This document shows, piece by piece, positions 46,065 through 55,811 of a stretch of 64,000 nucleotides of DNA. Source of the DNA: a bacterium 1XD42-1 (GTDB lineage Bacteria > Bacillota > Clostridia > Oscillospirales > Ruminococcaceae); NCBI GenBank assembly GCA_003612625.1, contig RAZJ01000003.1:113680-177679 (forward strand), in the 5' to 3' direction. The position numbers and the translations under genes are program-made. The notes beneath the pieces were generated by a model that was not told the DNA's origin, did not search any database, and saw only the letters and a program-made list of their open reading frames with translations. Within the stretch, counting starts at the first letter, position 1; each line of letters opens with the position of its first letter.

Positions 46065-46079
46065 TAAATGGATATAAAA

Positions 46080-46108
46080 AAGGCTCTCCAGAAAATCTGG
46101 GGAGCCTT
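46080..46108. terminator. Bidirectional terminator between the M56 gene and purD
   Basis: AAGGCTCTCCAGA (46080-46092) pairs with TCTGGGGAGCCTT (46096-46108), one wobble, with A-run and T-run flanks. Confidence 0.85.
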
Positions 46109-46113
46109 TTAAA

Positions 46114-47391
46114 CTACATATTTTTTTTGCCGATATCTTTCCGGAAATGAACCCCTTCAAAGGTAATTTGTTCTGCTGCGTGGTAAGCCCGTTTGATTGC
46201 TTCTGCCATATCGGGGCCTGTACAGGTTACCCCTAACACGCGCCCGCCTGCTGTCTGATATGTATGATCTGCATATTTTGTTCCAGCATGGTATATGATT
46301 GCGTCGGGATGCTGTCCATTCTGATCCAATCCGGAAATAGGGAATCCTGTTTCATATTTCACAGGATACCCGCCGCTTGCCAGTACCACACAAGCCGCAC
46401 AATCTTTAGAAAATTGAATTGGGTACTGATCCAATCTTTTTTCCCAAATAGCAGTCATGATTTCTACCAAATCTGTTTCCAATAAAGGCAATACAACTTG
46501 GGTTTCCGGATCACCAAAACGGCAGTTATATTCAATGACATAAGGGCCTTTTGGCGTAATCATAAGTCCAAAATAAAGGCATCCGGAAAAAGGACATCCT
46601 TCTGCCTGCATAGCAGCCAAAGTAGGCTTAAAAATTTTCTCCATACATTCTTCCGCTACGGCAGGTGTGTAATGTATATTGGGGGCAACCGTACCCATTC
46701 CGCCGGTATTTAAGCCTTCATCTCCATCCAATGCCCGTTTATGATCCATAGAAGATACCATAGGAATACAGGTTTTTCCGTCGCAAAAAGAAAGAACACT
46801 GACTTCCGGACCTGTTAAAAATTCTTCAATTACAATATGGTTGCCTGATGCACCGAATTGTTTTTCTTCCATAATAGAATGAACTGCTTTTTCTGCCTCC
46901 GCCAAATCCTGGCAAATCAATACGCCTTTCCCTAATGCTAAACCGTCAGCCTTGATTACAATAGGCCATGTCTGGTTCGCCTGCAAATAAGAAATTGCTT
47001 TTTGCGGATCGTCAAAAGTTTCATAAGCTGCTGTGGGGATCCCGTATTTTTTCATTAAGTTTTTAGAAAAAACTTTACTGCTTTCAATTCGAGCTGCTGC
47101 TTTTGTAGGGCCAAACGTTGGGATTCCCAACTGATTCATTGCATCCACCATGCCTAAAGCAAGTGGATCATCCGGAGCTACAACACAAAAGCCAATTTTA
47201 TTTTCTTTTGCAAAAGCTGTCATTCCTTCAATATCGGTTGCGCGAATTGGGACACACTGGGCGTCAGCAGCAATTCCGCCATTTCCCGGCGCGCAATAAA
47301 GCTTACCAGTCCATGGACTTTCTTTTAATTTCCGAATGAGTGCATGTTCCCTGCCGCCAGATCCTATCACTAAAATGTCTTTTACTTCCAT
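46114..47391 (-). CDS. purD: Phosphoribosylamine-glycine ligase
   Basis: 425 aa from the ATG at 47391 (AGGAGG 10-11 bases upstream; a TTG three codons earlier is too close to it). It makes glycinamide ribonucleotide. The N-terminal domain has ILVIGSGGREHALI; the ATP-grasp core has PIVIKADGLALGKGV, EEFLTGPEVSV and EYNCRFGDPETQ. It is the last gene of the pur operon although its step is the second of the pathway. Confidence 0.96.
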   Translation of the reverse strand: MEVKDILVIGSGGREHALIRKLKESPWTGKLYCAPGNGGIAADAQCVPIRATDIEGMTAFAKENKIGFCVVAPDDPLALGMVDAMNQLGIPTFGPTKAAARIESSKVFSKNLMKKYGIPTAAYETFDDPQKAISYLQANQTWPIVIKADGLALGKGVLICQDLAEAEKAVHSIMEEKQFGASGNHIVIEEFLTGPEVSVLSFCDGKTCIPMVSSMDHKRALDGDEGLNTGGMGTVAPNIHYTPAVAEECMEKIFKPTLAAMQAEGCPFSGCLYFGLMITPKGPYVIEYNCRFGDPETQVVLPLLETDLVEIMTAIWEKRLDQYPIQFSKDCAACVVLASGGYPVKYETGFPISGLDQNGQHPDAIIYHAGTKYADHTYQTAGGRVLGVTCTGPDMAEAIKRAYHAAEQITFEGVHFRKDIGKKNM

Positions 47392-47415
47392 TGCCTGCAA
47401 AACCTCCTCTTTCCT

Positions 47416-48591
47416 TTAATGATGGAATAAACGCATCCCTGTAAATGCCATTGCAATTCCATATTTGTCACAAGTTTGAATTACATGGTCATCTCGGATA
47501 GAGCCGCCTGGCTGTGCAATATATTGTACACCACTGCGGTGGGCCCGTTCAATATTATCACCAAAGGGGAAAAAGGCATCCGATCCTAAAGCTACGCCTG
47601 TCATAGTGGTAAGCCATGCAGCTTTTTCTTCTCTTGTCAAGGGTTCCGGACATGTGGTAAAGAATTGCTGCCAAATCCCATCTGCCAATACATCCATATA
47701 ATCATCGGAAATATAAACATCAATGGTATTATCCCGATCCGGACGGCGAATATCTGGCCGGAAAGGCAGGTTTAAAACTTTTTCATGCTGACGTAAATAC
47801 CAAATATCGGCTTTATTTCCTGCCAGCCGGGTACAATGAATCCGGCTTTGCTGTCCAGCTCCTACTCCAATTACTTTTCCTTCTTTTGCGTAGCAAACCG
47901 AATTAGATTGGGTATACTTCAATGTAATCAAAGCTAAAATCAAATCCCGCTTTGCTTCTTCTGGCAGGGTTTTATTTTGTGTCGGCAAGTTTTCTAATAA
48001 TCCAGCATCAATTTTAAAATTATTCCGGCCTTGTTCAAAGGTAATCCCAAAAACATCTTTATGTTCTATGGGAGCAGGTACATAATCTGGATCGATCTGT
48101 ACAATATTATAGCTGCTTTTCCGCTTGGTTTTTAAAATTTCCAAAGCTTCTGGTGTATAGCCTGGGGCAATGATACCGTCAGAAACTTCCCGTGACAACA
48201 TACCTGCTGTTTCTTTATCGCAAATATCAGATAAGGCTGCCCAATCACCATAACTGCTCATACGATCTGCTCCCCGGGCACGGGCATAAGCACTGGCAAT
48301 GGGAGAAAGCGGAATATCTTCTACAAAATAGATTTTCTTTTCTATGTTGCTAAGTTCCGTTCCTACTGCTGCACCTGCTGGGCTTACATGTTTAAAGGAT
48401 GCAGCACTTGGCAGTCCAGAGGCTTCTTTTAATTCCTTCACAAGCTGCCAGCTATTAAAAGCATCTAAAAAATTGATGTAACCTGGACGACCATTTAATA
48501 CTTCAATAGGAAGTTCCCCTTCCCGCATAAAAATACGGGAAGGTTTTTGATTGGGATTGCATCCATATTTCAATTCCATTTCCTTTGCCAA
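47416..48591 (-). CDS. purH: AICAR formyltransferase, PurH transformylase domain only
   Basis: 391 aa from a TTG. It transfers a formyl group from 10-formyl-THF to AICAR. The catalytic signatures KHVSPAGAA and NSVCYAKEGKVIGVGAGQQSR are present, and RAHRSGVQYIAQPGGS closes the domain. Bifunctional PurH proteins are ~510 residues and begin with an MGS-like IMP cyclohydrolase domain; that domain is missing here. The preceding operon gene supplies a PurO-type cyclohydrolase instead, so the two activities are on separate chains. Confidence 0.92.
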   Translation of the reverse strand: MAKEMELKYGCNPNQKPSRIFMREGELPIEVLNGRPGYINFLDAFNSWQLVKELKEASGLPSAASFKHVSPAGAAVGTELSNIEKKIYFVEDIPLSPIASAYARARGADRMSSYGDWAALSDICDKETAGMLSREVSDGIIAPGYTPEALEILKTKRKSSYNIVQIDPDYVPAPIEHKDVFGITFEQGRNNFKIDAGLLENLPTQNKTLPEEAKRDLILALITLKYTQSNSVCYAKEGKVIGVGAGQQSRIHCTRLAGNKADIWYLRQHEKVLNLPFRPDIRRPDRDNTIDVYISDDYMDVLADGIWQQFFTTCPEPLTREEKAAWLTTMTGVALGSDAFFPFGDNIERAHRSGVQYIAQPGGSIRDDHVIQTCDKYGIAMAFTGMRLFHH

Positions 48592-48641
48592 AGCTCAACA
48601 GTCCTTTCTATTTTCTTTTTGGAAACCTGATTGCGTTTTAC

Positions 48642-49349
48642 TTATTTATTTTTATTTACGATTTTTGTATGGCAATCCCCTGTTTCCAAATCTATATAAC
48701 GGACAAACAGGGATACCTTGTTTTCAGCATCTAAAGATTCCCACAGCATTTTTGTAAAAGCTTCCATATCATTTGGGACTGCTACCGTTACAGGTTCGCC
48801 CTCAAAAGATGGTATTGGCGAACCATCACAACGGTAAGTATGAATCAAATGTCCCTGGCCTGCGATAGGCTTTGGATATTCAAAAAAGAACCGCTGGACA
48901 CTTTTGGAATTTCCTTCTGCACTTTTTAAAATAGAAAGACGATAAGACATTTTATTCTTTTTCCATTTTAAAATTCCAGAAATACGGGGGGTATTGTTCG
49001 GCTCATCCGGCTCAAAAGTCCTTGTCCGCAATGCAGCTTGGAAACTTTTCCCTTTTGAGAAAAAATCATAAATAGTATCTGTTTGATCCCCGTTGGTTAC
49101 AATTGTAGTACGGTCAAATACTCGTACTGGATGATAAATAATTAAATCTGGATCTGTCATTTTGGCTGGATCAAAAGCTTCTGTACGAATCCCTTGTCCA
49201 TCTTCCACAAAAATACGGTTGCGGCTGTTTTCACTGCGCCCCATAATAAAATAAGCTATAACACCGCTTTTTCCACTGGCACTCCGCCCTAATAAAATTC
49301 CTCGTCCAGGATATTGATTTCCTTGCAGATATTCATTGACTTGCTTCAT
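48642..49349 (-). CDS. purO: IMP cyclohydrolase, archaeal PurO type
   Basis: 235 aa from the ATG at 49349, where AAGAGGA lies 5 bases upstream. It closes the purine ring from FAICAR to IMP. The PurO family start is clear: YPGRGILLGRSASGKSGVIA, YFIMGRSENSRNRIF and DPDLIIYHPVRV. PurO was first described in methanogens and is unrelated to the PurH N-terminal domain. Its place directly before a truncated PurH shows functional replacement. Confidence 0.9.
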   Translation of the reverse strand: MKQVNEYLQGNQYPGRGILLGRSASGKSGVIAYFIMGRSENSRNRIFVEDGQGIRTEAFDPAKMTDPDLIIYHPVRVFDRTTIVTNGDQTDTIYDFFSKGKSFQAALRTRTFEPDEPNNTPRISGILKWKKNKMSYRLSILKSAEGNSKSVQRFFFEYPKPIAGQGHLIHTYRCDGSPIPSFEGEPVTVAVPNDMEAFTKMLWESLDAENKVSLFVRYIDLETGDCHTKIVNKNK

Positions 49350-49385
49350 AAAATCCTCTTCTTCCATTTGCACTTTGCTTTAAAG

Positions 49386-49982
49386 TTACAATTTTCCCTC
49401 GCAAAACAGGGAAACTGCTTTCGGCAAAAGAACCCATTCTGCTTCTTCCATGACTCTTTTTTGAAGGCTTTCTGGTGTATCATCTTCATGAATGTCTACT
49501 GCCTTCTGTAAAATAATCTGCCCGCCATCTGTCACTTCATTCACAAAATGTACAGTTGCTCCTGTAACCTTTACACCATATTCTAAAGCTGCTTCATGAA
49601 CACGCAGCCCATAATAACCATCCCCGCAAAAAGAAGGGATCAAAGATGGATGTACATTGATCATACGACGGTCATAAGCTTTTACGACTTTTTCCCCTAA
49701 TACAAGAAGAAATCCTGCCAAAACAATCAAGTCTGCTTGCGCTTCTTTTAATGCTGCTAAAAGGGCTTCATCATATGCTTCCCAGGAAGCATATGATTTC
49801 CGAGAAACTACTTTGGTAGAAATCCCTGCTTGTCTGGCCCGCTCTAAAGCATAGGCGTCTGGATTGGAACTGATGACACAGGCAAGAAATCCATTTTTTA
49901 ATTCTCCCCGCTGCTGTGCATCGATCAATGCTTGTAAATTTGTTCCGCCTCCAGATACTAGCACTACAACCCGCTTTAGCAT
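49386..49982 (-). CDS. purN: Phosphoribosylglycinamide formyltransferase
   Basis: 198 aa. It formylates GAR using 10-formyl-THF. Visible are the nucleotide-binding [13 protein letters not shown], the catalytic [11 protein letters not shown] and the [16 protein letters not shown] loop with its aspartate. It overlaps purM by 7 bases, implying translational coupling. Confidence 0.96.
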   Translation of the reverse strand: MLKRVVVLVSGGGTNLQALIDAQQRGELKNGFLACVISSNPDAYALERARQAGISTKVVSRKSYASWEAYDEALLAALKEAQADLIVLAGFLLVLGEKVVKAYDRRMINVHPSLIPSFCGDGYYGLRVHEAALEYGVKVTGATVHFVNEVTDGGQIILQKAVDIHEDDTPESLQKRVMEEAEWVLLPKAVSLFCEGKL

Positions 49983-51019
49983 AATTCCACACCCTTTTTG
50001 CCTTCTTCAATCCGGCCAACCACACAGCATCCCTGTTCCCCGTTCTGCTTTAAAAGTTTTAAAACGGAGTCTGCTTCTTTAGGATCTACAATCAGTACCA
50101 TACCAACGCCCATATTAAAAGTATTGTACATATCATGTTCAGGAACTTTGCCCACTTTAGCAATTAAATCAAAAATAGGCAATACTGGAAGTTTTTCTTT
50201 TTCAACAACAGCCCGTTTGCCTTCCGGCAAAGCACGGGGAATATTTTCATAAAAACCACCGCCTGTAATATGGCAAATGGATTTTACTTTCCCCTGCTCC
50301 AAAACAGAAAGAGCTGGCTTCACATAAATTTTTGTAGGAGTCAACAAGGTTTCTCCTAAGGTCTTACCTAACTCAGCGCTATACTGTTCCAACATACCGG
50401 GCTTTTCCACCTCAAATATTTTTCGCACCAAGGAAAAACCATTGGAATGGACGCCGCTGGAAGGCAATGCAATTAGGACATCTCCTGCACAAACATTTTC
50501 AGAATTTAAAATCTTTTCTTTTTCTACTGCCCCAACAGAAAAACCAGCCAGATCATATTCTTCTGCATCATAAAAACCTGGCATTTCTGCTGTTTCTCCG
50601 CCATTCAAAACACAGCCAGCCTGGACACAGCCTTCCGCAACCCCAGAAACAATAGAAGCAATTTTTTCCGGCTGATTTTTGCCACATGCAATATAATCCA
50701 GAAATAAAAGAGGTTTTGCACCACAGCAGACAATATCATTTACGCACATAGCTACACAGTCAATTCCAACTGTATCATGCTTGTCCATCAGGAAAGCCAA
50801 TTTTAACTTTGTTCCGACACCATCTGTTCCTGCACATAAGACGGGATGAGGCATCCCAGAAAGATCCATTTCAAACAGGCCGCCAAATCCACCTATTCCG
50901 CCTAAAACTCCTGGCATCATTGTCCGGGCTACATGAGCTTTCATCAATTCCACAGCGCGGTATCCTGCGGTAACATCTACTCCTGCCGCCTTATAGGAAT
51001 CGGAATAACTATTTTCCAC
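49976..51019 (-). CDS. purM: Phosphoribosylformylglycinamidine cyclo-ligase
   Basis: 347 aa. It makes AIR from FGAM with ATP. Signature segments are [46 protein letters not shown] and [13 protein letters not shown]. It starts six bases after purF ends and overlaps purN at its own end. Confidence 0.96.
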   Translation of the reverse strand: MENSYSDSYKAAGVDVTAGYRAVELMKAHVARTMMPGVLGGIGGFGGLFEMDLSGMPHPVLCAGTDGVGTKLKLAFLMDKHDTVGIDCVAMCVNDIVCCGAKPLLFLDYIACGKNQPEKIASIVSGVAEGCVQAGCVLNGGETAEMPGFYDAEEYDLAGFSVGAVEKEKILNSENVCAGDVLIALPSSGVHSNGFSLVRKIFEVEKPGMLEQYSAELGKTLGETLLTPTKIYVKPALSVLEQGKVKSICHITGGGFYENIPRALPEGKRAVVEKEKLPVLPIFDLIAKVGKVPEHDMYNTFNMGVGMVLIVDPKEADSVLKLLKQNGEQGCCVVGRIEEGKKGVELC

Positions 51020-51025
51020 CTGCTT

Positions 51026-52456
51026 TCACTCCTTGTTCCGTTCGCTGATTTTATATTCAAATTTATTTTTGGGCATTTCTTTGGGCACTTCAACGGGATA
51101 ATTGCCATCAAAACAAGCGCTGCATAAGCCGCAATGGGCTTCTTCTGCAATTTTCCTTACATTTTCTATGGAAAGATAATTTAATGTATCGACATCAATG
51201 GCTTTTGCAATTTCCGGGATACTCATAGAGCAAGCTATTAGTTTATCCCGGCTGTCAATATCTGTTCCAAAATAACATGGATTCAAAAAAGGTGGCGAAG
51301 AAACCGCAAAATGGACTTCTTTTGCTCCCGCATCCCGCAGCAATTTCACAATCCGGGCAGAAGTTGTCCCTCTAACAATGGAATCATCTACCATAACGAC
51401 CCGTTTCCCACAAACGGTTTCTTTCATTGCGTTCAATTTAATATGCACAGCGTTTTCCCGTTCCCCTTGGGTGGGCTGGATAAAGGTCCGGCCTATATAA
51501 CGATTTTTTACAAATCCTACTCCATAAGGGATTCCTGATTCCTGGGCATATCCCAAAGCCGCATCCAATCCACTATCTGGAACACCAATTACAACATCGG
51601 CTTCCACTGGATTTTGGCGGTACAACAAAGCTCCTGCTTTTCGACGGGCTGCGTGGACACTAACCCCTTCAATGACAGAATCCGGACGGGCAAAATAAAC
51701 ATATTCAAAAACACATAAAGACGAGGGTCGTCCGCAATGGGTCCGGATGCTCCGCAAACCAGTTTCATCTGCAATCGCAATTTCTCCCGGCTCTACATCC
51801 CGAACAAATTGTGCCCCGATGCTATCTAAGGCACAGCTTTCGGAAGCAAATACATATCCTTTTTCTGTTTTGCCAATACAAAGGGGGTGAAATCCATTGG
51901 GATCACGGACTGCAATCAATTTTTTAGGGGACATAATAATTAAACAATAGGCTCCCTTAATTTTATCCATTGCTTTTTCGATTGCATCTTCAATACTCTT
52001 GGATTTCAGCCGTTCTTGGGTAATAATATAACTGATTACTTCGCTGTCATTGGTGGTATGGAAAATTGCACCGTTCATTTCCAAATCCTGGCGAAGCTGT
52101 GCGGCATTGACAAGATTCCCGTTATGAGCCATCGCTAATGCGCCTTTACAATGCCTTACGACTAATGGCTGCGAATTTACTGCATTCACTGTCCCGGTGG
52201 TGGAATACCGGCAATGGCCTACTGCCATATTTCCCCGGCCTAATTTTTCCAGAGTTTCCCGGTTAAAAACATCTGGGACTAATCCTATATCTTTATGGCA
52301 GTTAATCAAACCATCATCATTGACTGCGATCCCGCAGCTTTCCTGGCCCCGGTGCTGGAGAGCATATAAGGCAAAATATGCACTTTGGGCTACATCCGTT
52401 GTTTCCGGTTCAAAAATACCGAAAACGCCACATTCTTCATGGATTGCGTTGTTCAA
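51026..52456 (-). CDS. purF: Amidophosphoribosyltransferase, Fe-S type
   Basis: 476 aa. It is the first step of purine synthesis, from PRPP and glutamine to phosphoribosylamine. The catalytic cysteine is C9 (HEECGVFGIF) after a short propeptide that should be removed. The PRTase loop is VVMVDDSIVRGTT. Cysteines in NPCYFGTDID, LIACSMS and CGLCSACFDGNYP fit the [4Fe-4S] cluster of the Bacillus-type, oxygen-sensitive enzyme, consistent with an anaerobe. Confidence 0.96.
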   Translation of the reverse strand: MNNAIHEECGVFGIFEPETTDVAQSAYFALYALQHRGQESCGIAVNDDGLINCHKDIGLVPDVFNRETLEKLGRGNMAVGHCRYSTTGTVNAVNSQPLVVRHCKGALAMAHNGNLVNAAQLRQDLEMNGAIFHTTNDSEVISYIITQERLKSKSIEDAIEKAMDKIKGAYCLIIMSPKKLIAVRDPNGFHPLCIGKTEKGYVFASESCALDSIGAQFVRDVEPGEIAIADETGLRSIRTHCGRPSSLCVFEYVYFARPDSVIEGVSVHAARRKAGALLYRQNPVEADVVIGVPDSGLDAALGYAQESGIPYGVGFVKNRYIGRTFIQPTQGERENAVHIKLNAMKETVCGKRVVMVDDSIVRGTTSARIVKLLRDAGAKEVHFAVSSPPFLNPCYFGTDIDSRDKLIACSMSIPEIAKAIDVDTLNYLSIENVRKIAEEAHCGLCSACFDGNYPVEVPKEMPKNKFEYKISERNKE

Positions 52457-52473
52457 TTTCTTGTAACCCCCTA

Positions 52474-53184
52474 TTATTGCCCCATCAAACGATGTAAAAC
52501 TTCTTGATAAGCATCTTCTACACCGCCTAAATCCCGGCGGAACCGATCCTTATCTAATTTTTCCCCTGTTTTGCTGTCCCAGAAACGGCATGTATCTGGA
52601 GAAATTTCGTCTGCCAATATGATTGTCCCATCTGGAGTACGGCCAAATTCTAATTTGAAATCTACCAGCTCAATCCCTAAATCTTTCAGATAAGCTGTCA
52701 ATATTTCATTGATTTTTATGGCATAATCTGCAATGGTTTTTAATTCTTCCGGAGTCGCCAGTTCCATTGCAAAAACATGATAATCATTTACCATTGGATC
52801 GCCTAAAGCATCATCTTTATAGCTGTATTCTAAAACCGTTTTGGCCAATTTTTTTCCTTCCGGCAGTCCCAAACGTTTGGAAAGGGAACCAGCGGCAATA
52901 TTACGGACAATTACTTCTAAAGGTACAATAGATACTTTTTTTACCAGGGTTTCCCGTTCAGAAAGCTGCTCAACCAAATGGGTGGGAACCCCTTTTTCTT
53001 CCAGCATCTTCATTAAATGATTGGAGATCCGGTTATTCATAATTCCTTTATCATGAATTGTACCTTTTTTTAAGCCGTTAAATGCTGTTGCATCATCCTT
53101 ATATTCTACAATATAAGCATTTGGATCATCTGTGGCAAATACTTTTTTTGCTTTGCCTTCATAAAGCTGTTCTAATTTTTTCAT
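52474..53184 (-). CDS. purC: SAICAR synthetase
   Basis: 236 aa. It joins aspartate to CAIR using ATP. Visible are [41 protein letters not shown] [16 protein letters not shown] and [14 protein letters not shown]. Single-domain bacterial form, second gene in the operon. Confidence 0.97.
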   Translation of the reverse strand: MKKLEQLYEGKAKKVFATDDPNAYIVEYKDDATAFNGLKKGTIHDKGIMNNRISNHLMKMLEEKGVPTHLVEQLSERETLVKKVSIVPLEVIVRNIAAGSLSKRLGLPEGKKLAKTVLEYSYKDDALGDPMVNDYHVFAMELATPEELKTIADYAIKINEILTAYLKDLGIELVDFKLEFGRTPDGTIILADEISPDTCRFWDSKTGEKLDKDRFRRDLGGVEDAYQEVLHRLMGQ

Positions 53185-53202
53185 TTTTTATACCTCCTAA
53201 AA

Positions 53203-53700
53203 TTAAGACAATTGTTCTGCCAATTTAGAATCTTTTTCTAATACTTCCTGTTCCATCTTTTGGCGCATGGCATCCAGTTTTTTTGCCATTTCCCCATCAT
53301 GAACGGCTATTATTTGTGCCGCTAATAAGCCAGCATTTTTAGCCCCATCAATGGCTACTGTGGCAACAGGAATCCCGCTTGGCATCTGTACGGTAGATAA
53401 CAGAGCATCTAACCCGTCTAATGTACTGGATTTAATTGGAACCCCGATAACTGGTAATGTTGTATGTGCTGCTAATACACCTGCTAAATGAGCTGCTTTT
53501 CCTGCCGCGGCGATAATAGCAGAAAATCCTTTTTCCCGGGCCTGGGATGCAAAAGCACTCGCTTGACTTGGTGTCCGGTGGGCACTCATAATATGAGCTT
53601 CTGCTTCTATGCCCAATTCCTGTAATACGGTTATAGCACCTTTTACCGTTGGCAGGTCACTGTCACTGCCCATAATAACTGCAACTTTATAATTTGCCAA
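53203..53700 (-). CDS. purE: N5-CAIR mutase (PurE)
   Basis: 165 aa from a TTG at 53700 behind GGAAGGG. PurE signatures are [30 protein letters not shown] and [20 protein letters not shown]. The motif pattern is closer to class I (N5-CAIR mutase), but a class II direct AIR carboxylase cannot be excluded, and no purK is seen nearby. It is the first structural gene of the operon, behind a leader containing a small ORF and a terminator. Confidence 0.94.
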   Translation of the reverse strand: MANYKVAVIMGSDSDLPTVKGAITVLQELGIEAEAHIMSAHRTPSQASAFASQAREKGFSAIIAAAGKAAHLAGVLAAHTTLPVIGVPIKSSTLDGLDALLSTVQMPSGIPVATVAIDGAKNAGLLAAQIIAVHDGEMAKKLDAMRQKMEQEVLEKDSKLAEQLS

Positions 53701-53749
53701 AACTCAATCCCTTCCTTCCTAATTGGCTCCTTTTTCAAAAGGTTCCAGG

Positions 53750-53782
53750 AAAAAAAGCAGGCTGCGATCCCTCACAGCCTGC
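53750..53782 (-). terminator. Leader terminator (attenuator candidate) before purE
   Basis: Minus strand GCAGGCTG and CAGCCTGC form an 8-bp stem with a 10-base loop followed by TTTTTTT (53750-53756). It lies inside the leader, about 50 bases before the purE start, so reading through it must be regulated or partial. Confidence 0.85.
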
Positions 53783-53789
53783 AAATATC

Positions 53790-53858
53790 CTATTGTACAG
53801 CGATAGAGCCACGCTCAGCGCGGCGGCAAAACAAAGAGATCCTGCCACAAATCGCCAT
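53790..53858 (-). CDS. 22-aa leader ORF of the pur operon
   Basis: ATG at 53858 preceded by AGGAAGGACGGG. It encodes a 22-residue peptide beginning MAICGRISLF and ending GSIAVQ, with an arginine pair in the middle. The stop codon is 8 bases before the terminator stem, the geometry expected if ribosome position controls the terminator. The coding sequence also folds (GCCGCGC/GCGTGGC, loop TGA). No protein family is recognised. Confidence 0.55.
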   Translation of the reverse strand: MAICGRISLFCRRAERGSIAVQ

Positions 53859-53917
53859 TTTACCCGTCCTTCCTATGCGGAATACAAAAAAGAGCCATTT
53901 CTGTTTCGATATTTTTT

Positions 53918-53946
53918 ATTTTACACGAAAAAAGGAAACAATGCAA
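53918..53946 (-). promoter_or_regulatory. Promoter of the pur operon
   Basis: Minus strand TTGCAT, 17 bases, TAAAAT. Predicted leader is about 210 bases. No purine-riboswitch core and no clear PurR box was recognised. Confidence 0.75.
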
Positions 53947-54029
53947 TATTTTTAAAAAAGATTAGCAGCTTGACGGTTTCATACAAAGAAGAACCGGGAA
54001 TCTTAGGAAACATTCCTATTGGTCATACT

Positions 54030-55670
54030 CTACTCCGGCATATCCTGAATCAGCCGGTAATCTTCCTGCAAAGTAGCTTCATCAATTATGGAAGATTCTT
54101 GAGATTCTTCTGTTTCCTCGGACTGCTGCATATCCGGAGGCAGATAGATACTGCCATCTTTATTGTAGACTTGCCCTGACGCGCGGAAAAAGTCTACTGG
54201 AATATTATTTTGACGGATATACGAAGATACATTGCGTATCATCTGTCCACGTAATTCCAAATCGTAGGAATGGTTCAGCATACGATCTGCAATATCAGTC
54301 ATATCACCACAGAATTCCCGAACAGAGCTTTCAAATTGATCTCCTGACCGCGCTAAAGTAATGTTTTGCAGCGCTCCGCCACGATAATCTAATGCACAAG
54401 GCCCTACCAGATTTCCATAATCAAATAAAGTATTATCTGCTATTGCATACCGGCTGCCCCAGGCATAAGCCAAAATCCGCACCGTTCCATCCGGCAAGGT
54501 ATATTGGCCGCCGATTACAACAGAAGAAACCTGGACACCTGGACGATCATCTTTTTCATCCAGATAATTTTCTATATCTCTATGTACAGCGGCTTCTAAA
54601 CCATTTGCTGCTGCATAATCAAAAGGCGGCAAATGCAAGGATTCTTCACTGAATTTAAAATCAACAACTTCCTGCGTCTGTGTTGGAGATGTCAACGCTG
54701 TTCCATGATCCGGATTTGCTTCCGGCCTGCGGGGTGCCTCAGAAGATGCGGCGGAAGATGACGTATCTTCCTGTCCTCCCACTGTTGTACCGCCTACAAT
54801 TTGCCCTGGCTTTGACTGTTTTATCACATTTTCCTGTGGAATATCCATATTTTCCGGATCACCCTGGCCAGATCCCAATAATGCTGAAACACTGGCTGTT
54901 CCGGCAGCACCTTCCACAGCTTGATCCGCAAGCTCTTTGCTGGTTACAGCATCTGTACCTTCAGGGCTTCCTGTTGTTTCTTTTTGGCTTGCTGTGGAGG
55001 AAGAAGTTGTATTTTTACTGGGTTCTCCAGAAGATGATTCCCTATCTTCTTTTTGAGATGATGAACTGGAAGAATCCCCTTGTGAACTGCTTTCTGTTGG
55101 TGAAGCAGGCCCTTCCTGATCCCCGGCAGAAGCAGATGAACCACCAGCCGTTCCGCCCTGCAACTGGGCCTGGCTGGAAGAAGTAATCTCTTCTGGCGGC
55201 GGCGTATTAGGTTCCTCTTTGCCGCCAAAAATCATCCGGATTAAGAATATTGCTGCCCCAATAATCAGCAATAACAAAATAACTGCTGCTATAATGATAA
55301 TGACTTTTTTATTTTTGATGCCTGCTTTTTTCCCGGTATTTTCCCGGGCAATTTTTACGGCTTCTGTCTTTTCATCTTTGATACGTTTCTTAGCGGCTTT
55401 TACCTGGCCGGAAGCAACTTTTTTCTTTTCTTTATCAGCTTTTTGTGCTTCTTTCTGCTCTTTTCTGGCGGCTTTTTTAATTTCTTTTGCTTCTTTCGCC
55501 GCAGCACGTTTTGCTTCTTTTGCTGCTTTCGCTGCGTCTGCCTTAGAATGCGTTTTGGTTACCTTTACAGCGGCTCCTTCCCCGGCTTTCGCCTTCCCAG
55601 GCTTGGCGCTTTTTCCTTTACCGCCTTTTGTGACCTTCTCCACTTTTGGTCCGTTTGACTGGTCTGCCAA
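54030..55670 (-). CDS. Type II membrane protein of unknown function (Lys/Ala-rich N-terminus, Ser-rich linker)
   Basis: 546 aa from a TTG at 55670 set by GGAGGGG 8 bases upstream. Residues 1-120 are basic and alanine-rich, probably a cytoplasmic coiled helix that may contact nucleic acid or membrane. One membrane segment follows (about 122-145). Then comes a ~180-residue Ser/Glu/Gly linker and an extracytoplasmic C-terminal domain of ~200 residues (LEAAVHRDIENYLDEKDDRP, VVIGGQYTLPDGTVRILAYA). No family is recognised. It lies between the nfnAB terminator and the pur operon. Confidence 0.7.
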   Translation of the reverse strand: MADQSNGPKVEKVTKGGKGKSAKPGKAKAGEGAAVKVTKTHSKADAAKAAKEAKRAAAKEAKEIKKAARKEQKEAQKADKEKKKVASGQVKAAKKRIKDEKTEAVKIARENTGKKAGIKNKKVIIIIAAVILLLLIIGAAIFLIRMIFGGKEEPNTPPPEEITSSSQAQLQGGTAGGSSASAGDQEGPASPTESSSQGDSSSSSSQKEDRESSSGEPSKNTTSSSTASQKETTGSPEGTDAVTSKELADQAVEGAAGTASVSALLGSGQGDPENMDIPQENVIKQSKPGQIVGGTTVGGQEDTSSSAASSEAPRRPEANPDHGTALTSPTQTQEVVDFKFSEESLHLPPFDYAAANGLEAAVHRDIENYLDEKDDRPGVQVSSVVIGGQYTLPDGTVRILAYAWGSRYAIADNTLFDYGNLVGPCALDYRGGALQNITLARSGDQFESSVREFCGDMTDIADRMLNHSYDLELRGQMIRNVSSYIRQNNIPVDFFRASGQVYNKDGSIYLPPDMQQSEETEESQESSIIDEATLQEDYRLIQDMPE

Positions 55671-55778
55671 TTTTTTTACCCCTCCAATGGACATCACTTT
55701 GCCCGCGAAGTCAGAAGCCCGTCATCTATCCCATTCTATAAAAAAGACAGGAGTCCGGACAGGCTCTTAAAATAGAAA

Positions 55779-55798
55779 GGGGCGCAAAAGTGCACCCC
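55779..55798 (-). terminator. Terminator of nfnAB
   Basis: Minus strand GGGGTGC and GCGCCCC with a 6-base loop, followed by TTTCTATTTT. Confidence 0.75.
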
Positions 55799-55811
55799 TC
55801 CCCTCAAACAA

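Noticed and set aside
53701..53946. Purine, PRPP or guanidine riboswitch before purE
   Set aside because: The conserved cores of these classes could not be found in the leader; only an ORF and terminator are supported.
55745..55775. AGAGCCTGTCC on the minus strand, matching part of the MITE end
   Set aside because: Only 11 bases match and no second end or interior is nearby; it may be a relic but cannot be supported.
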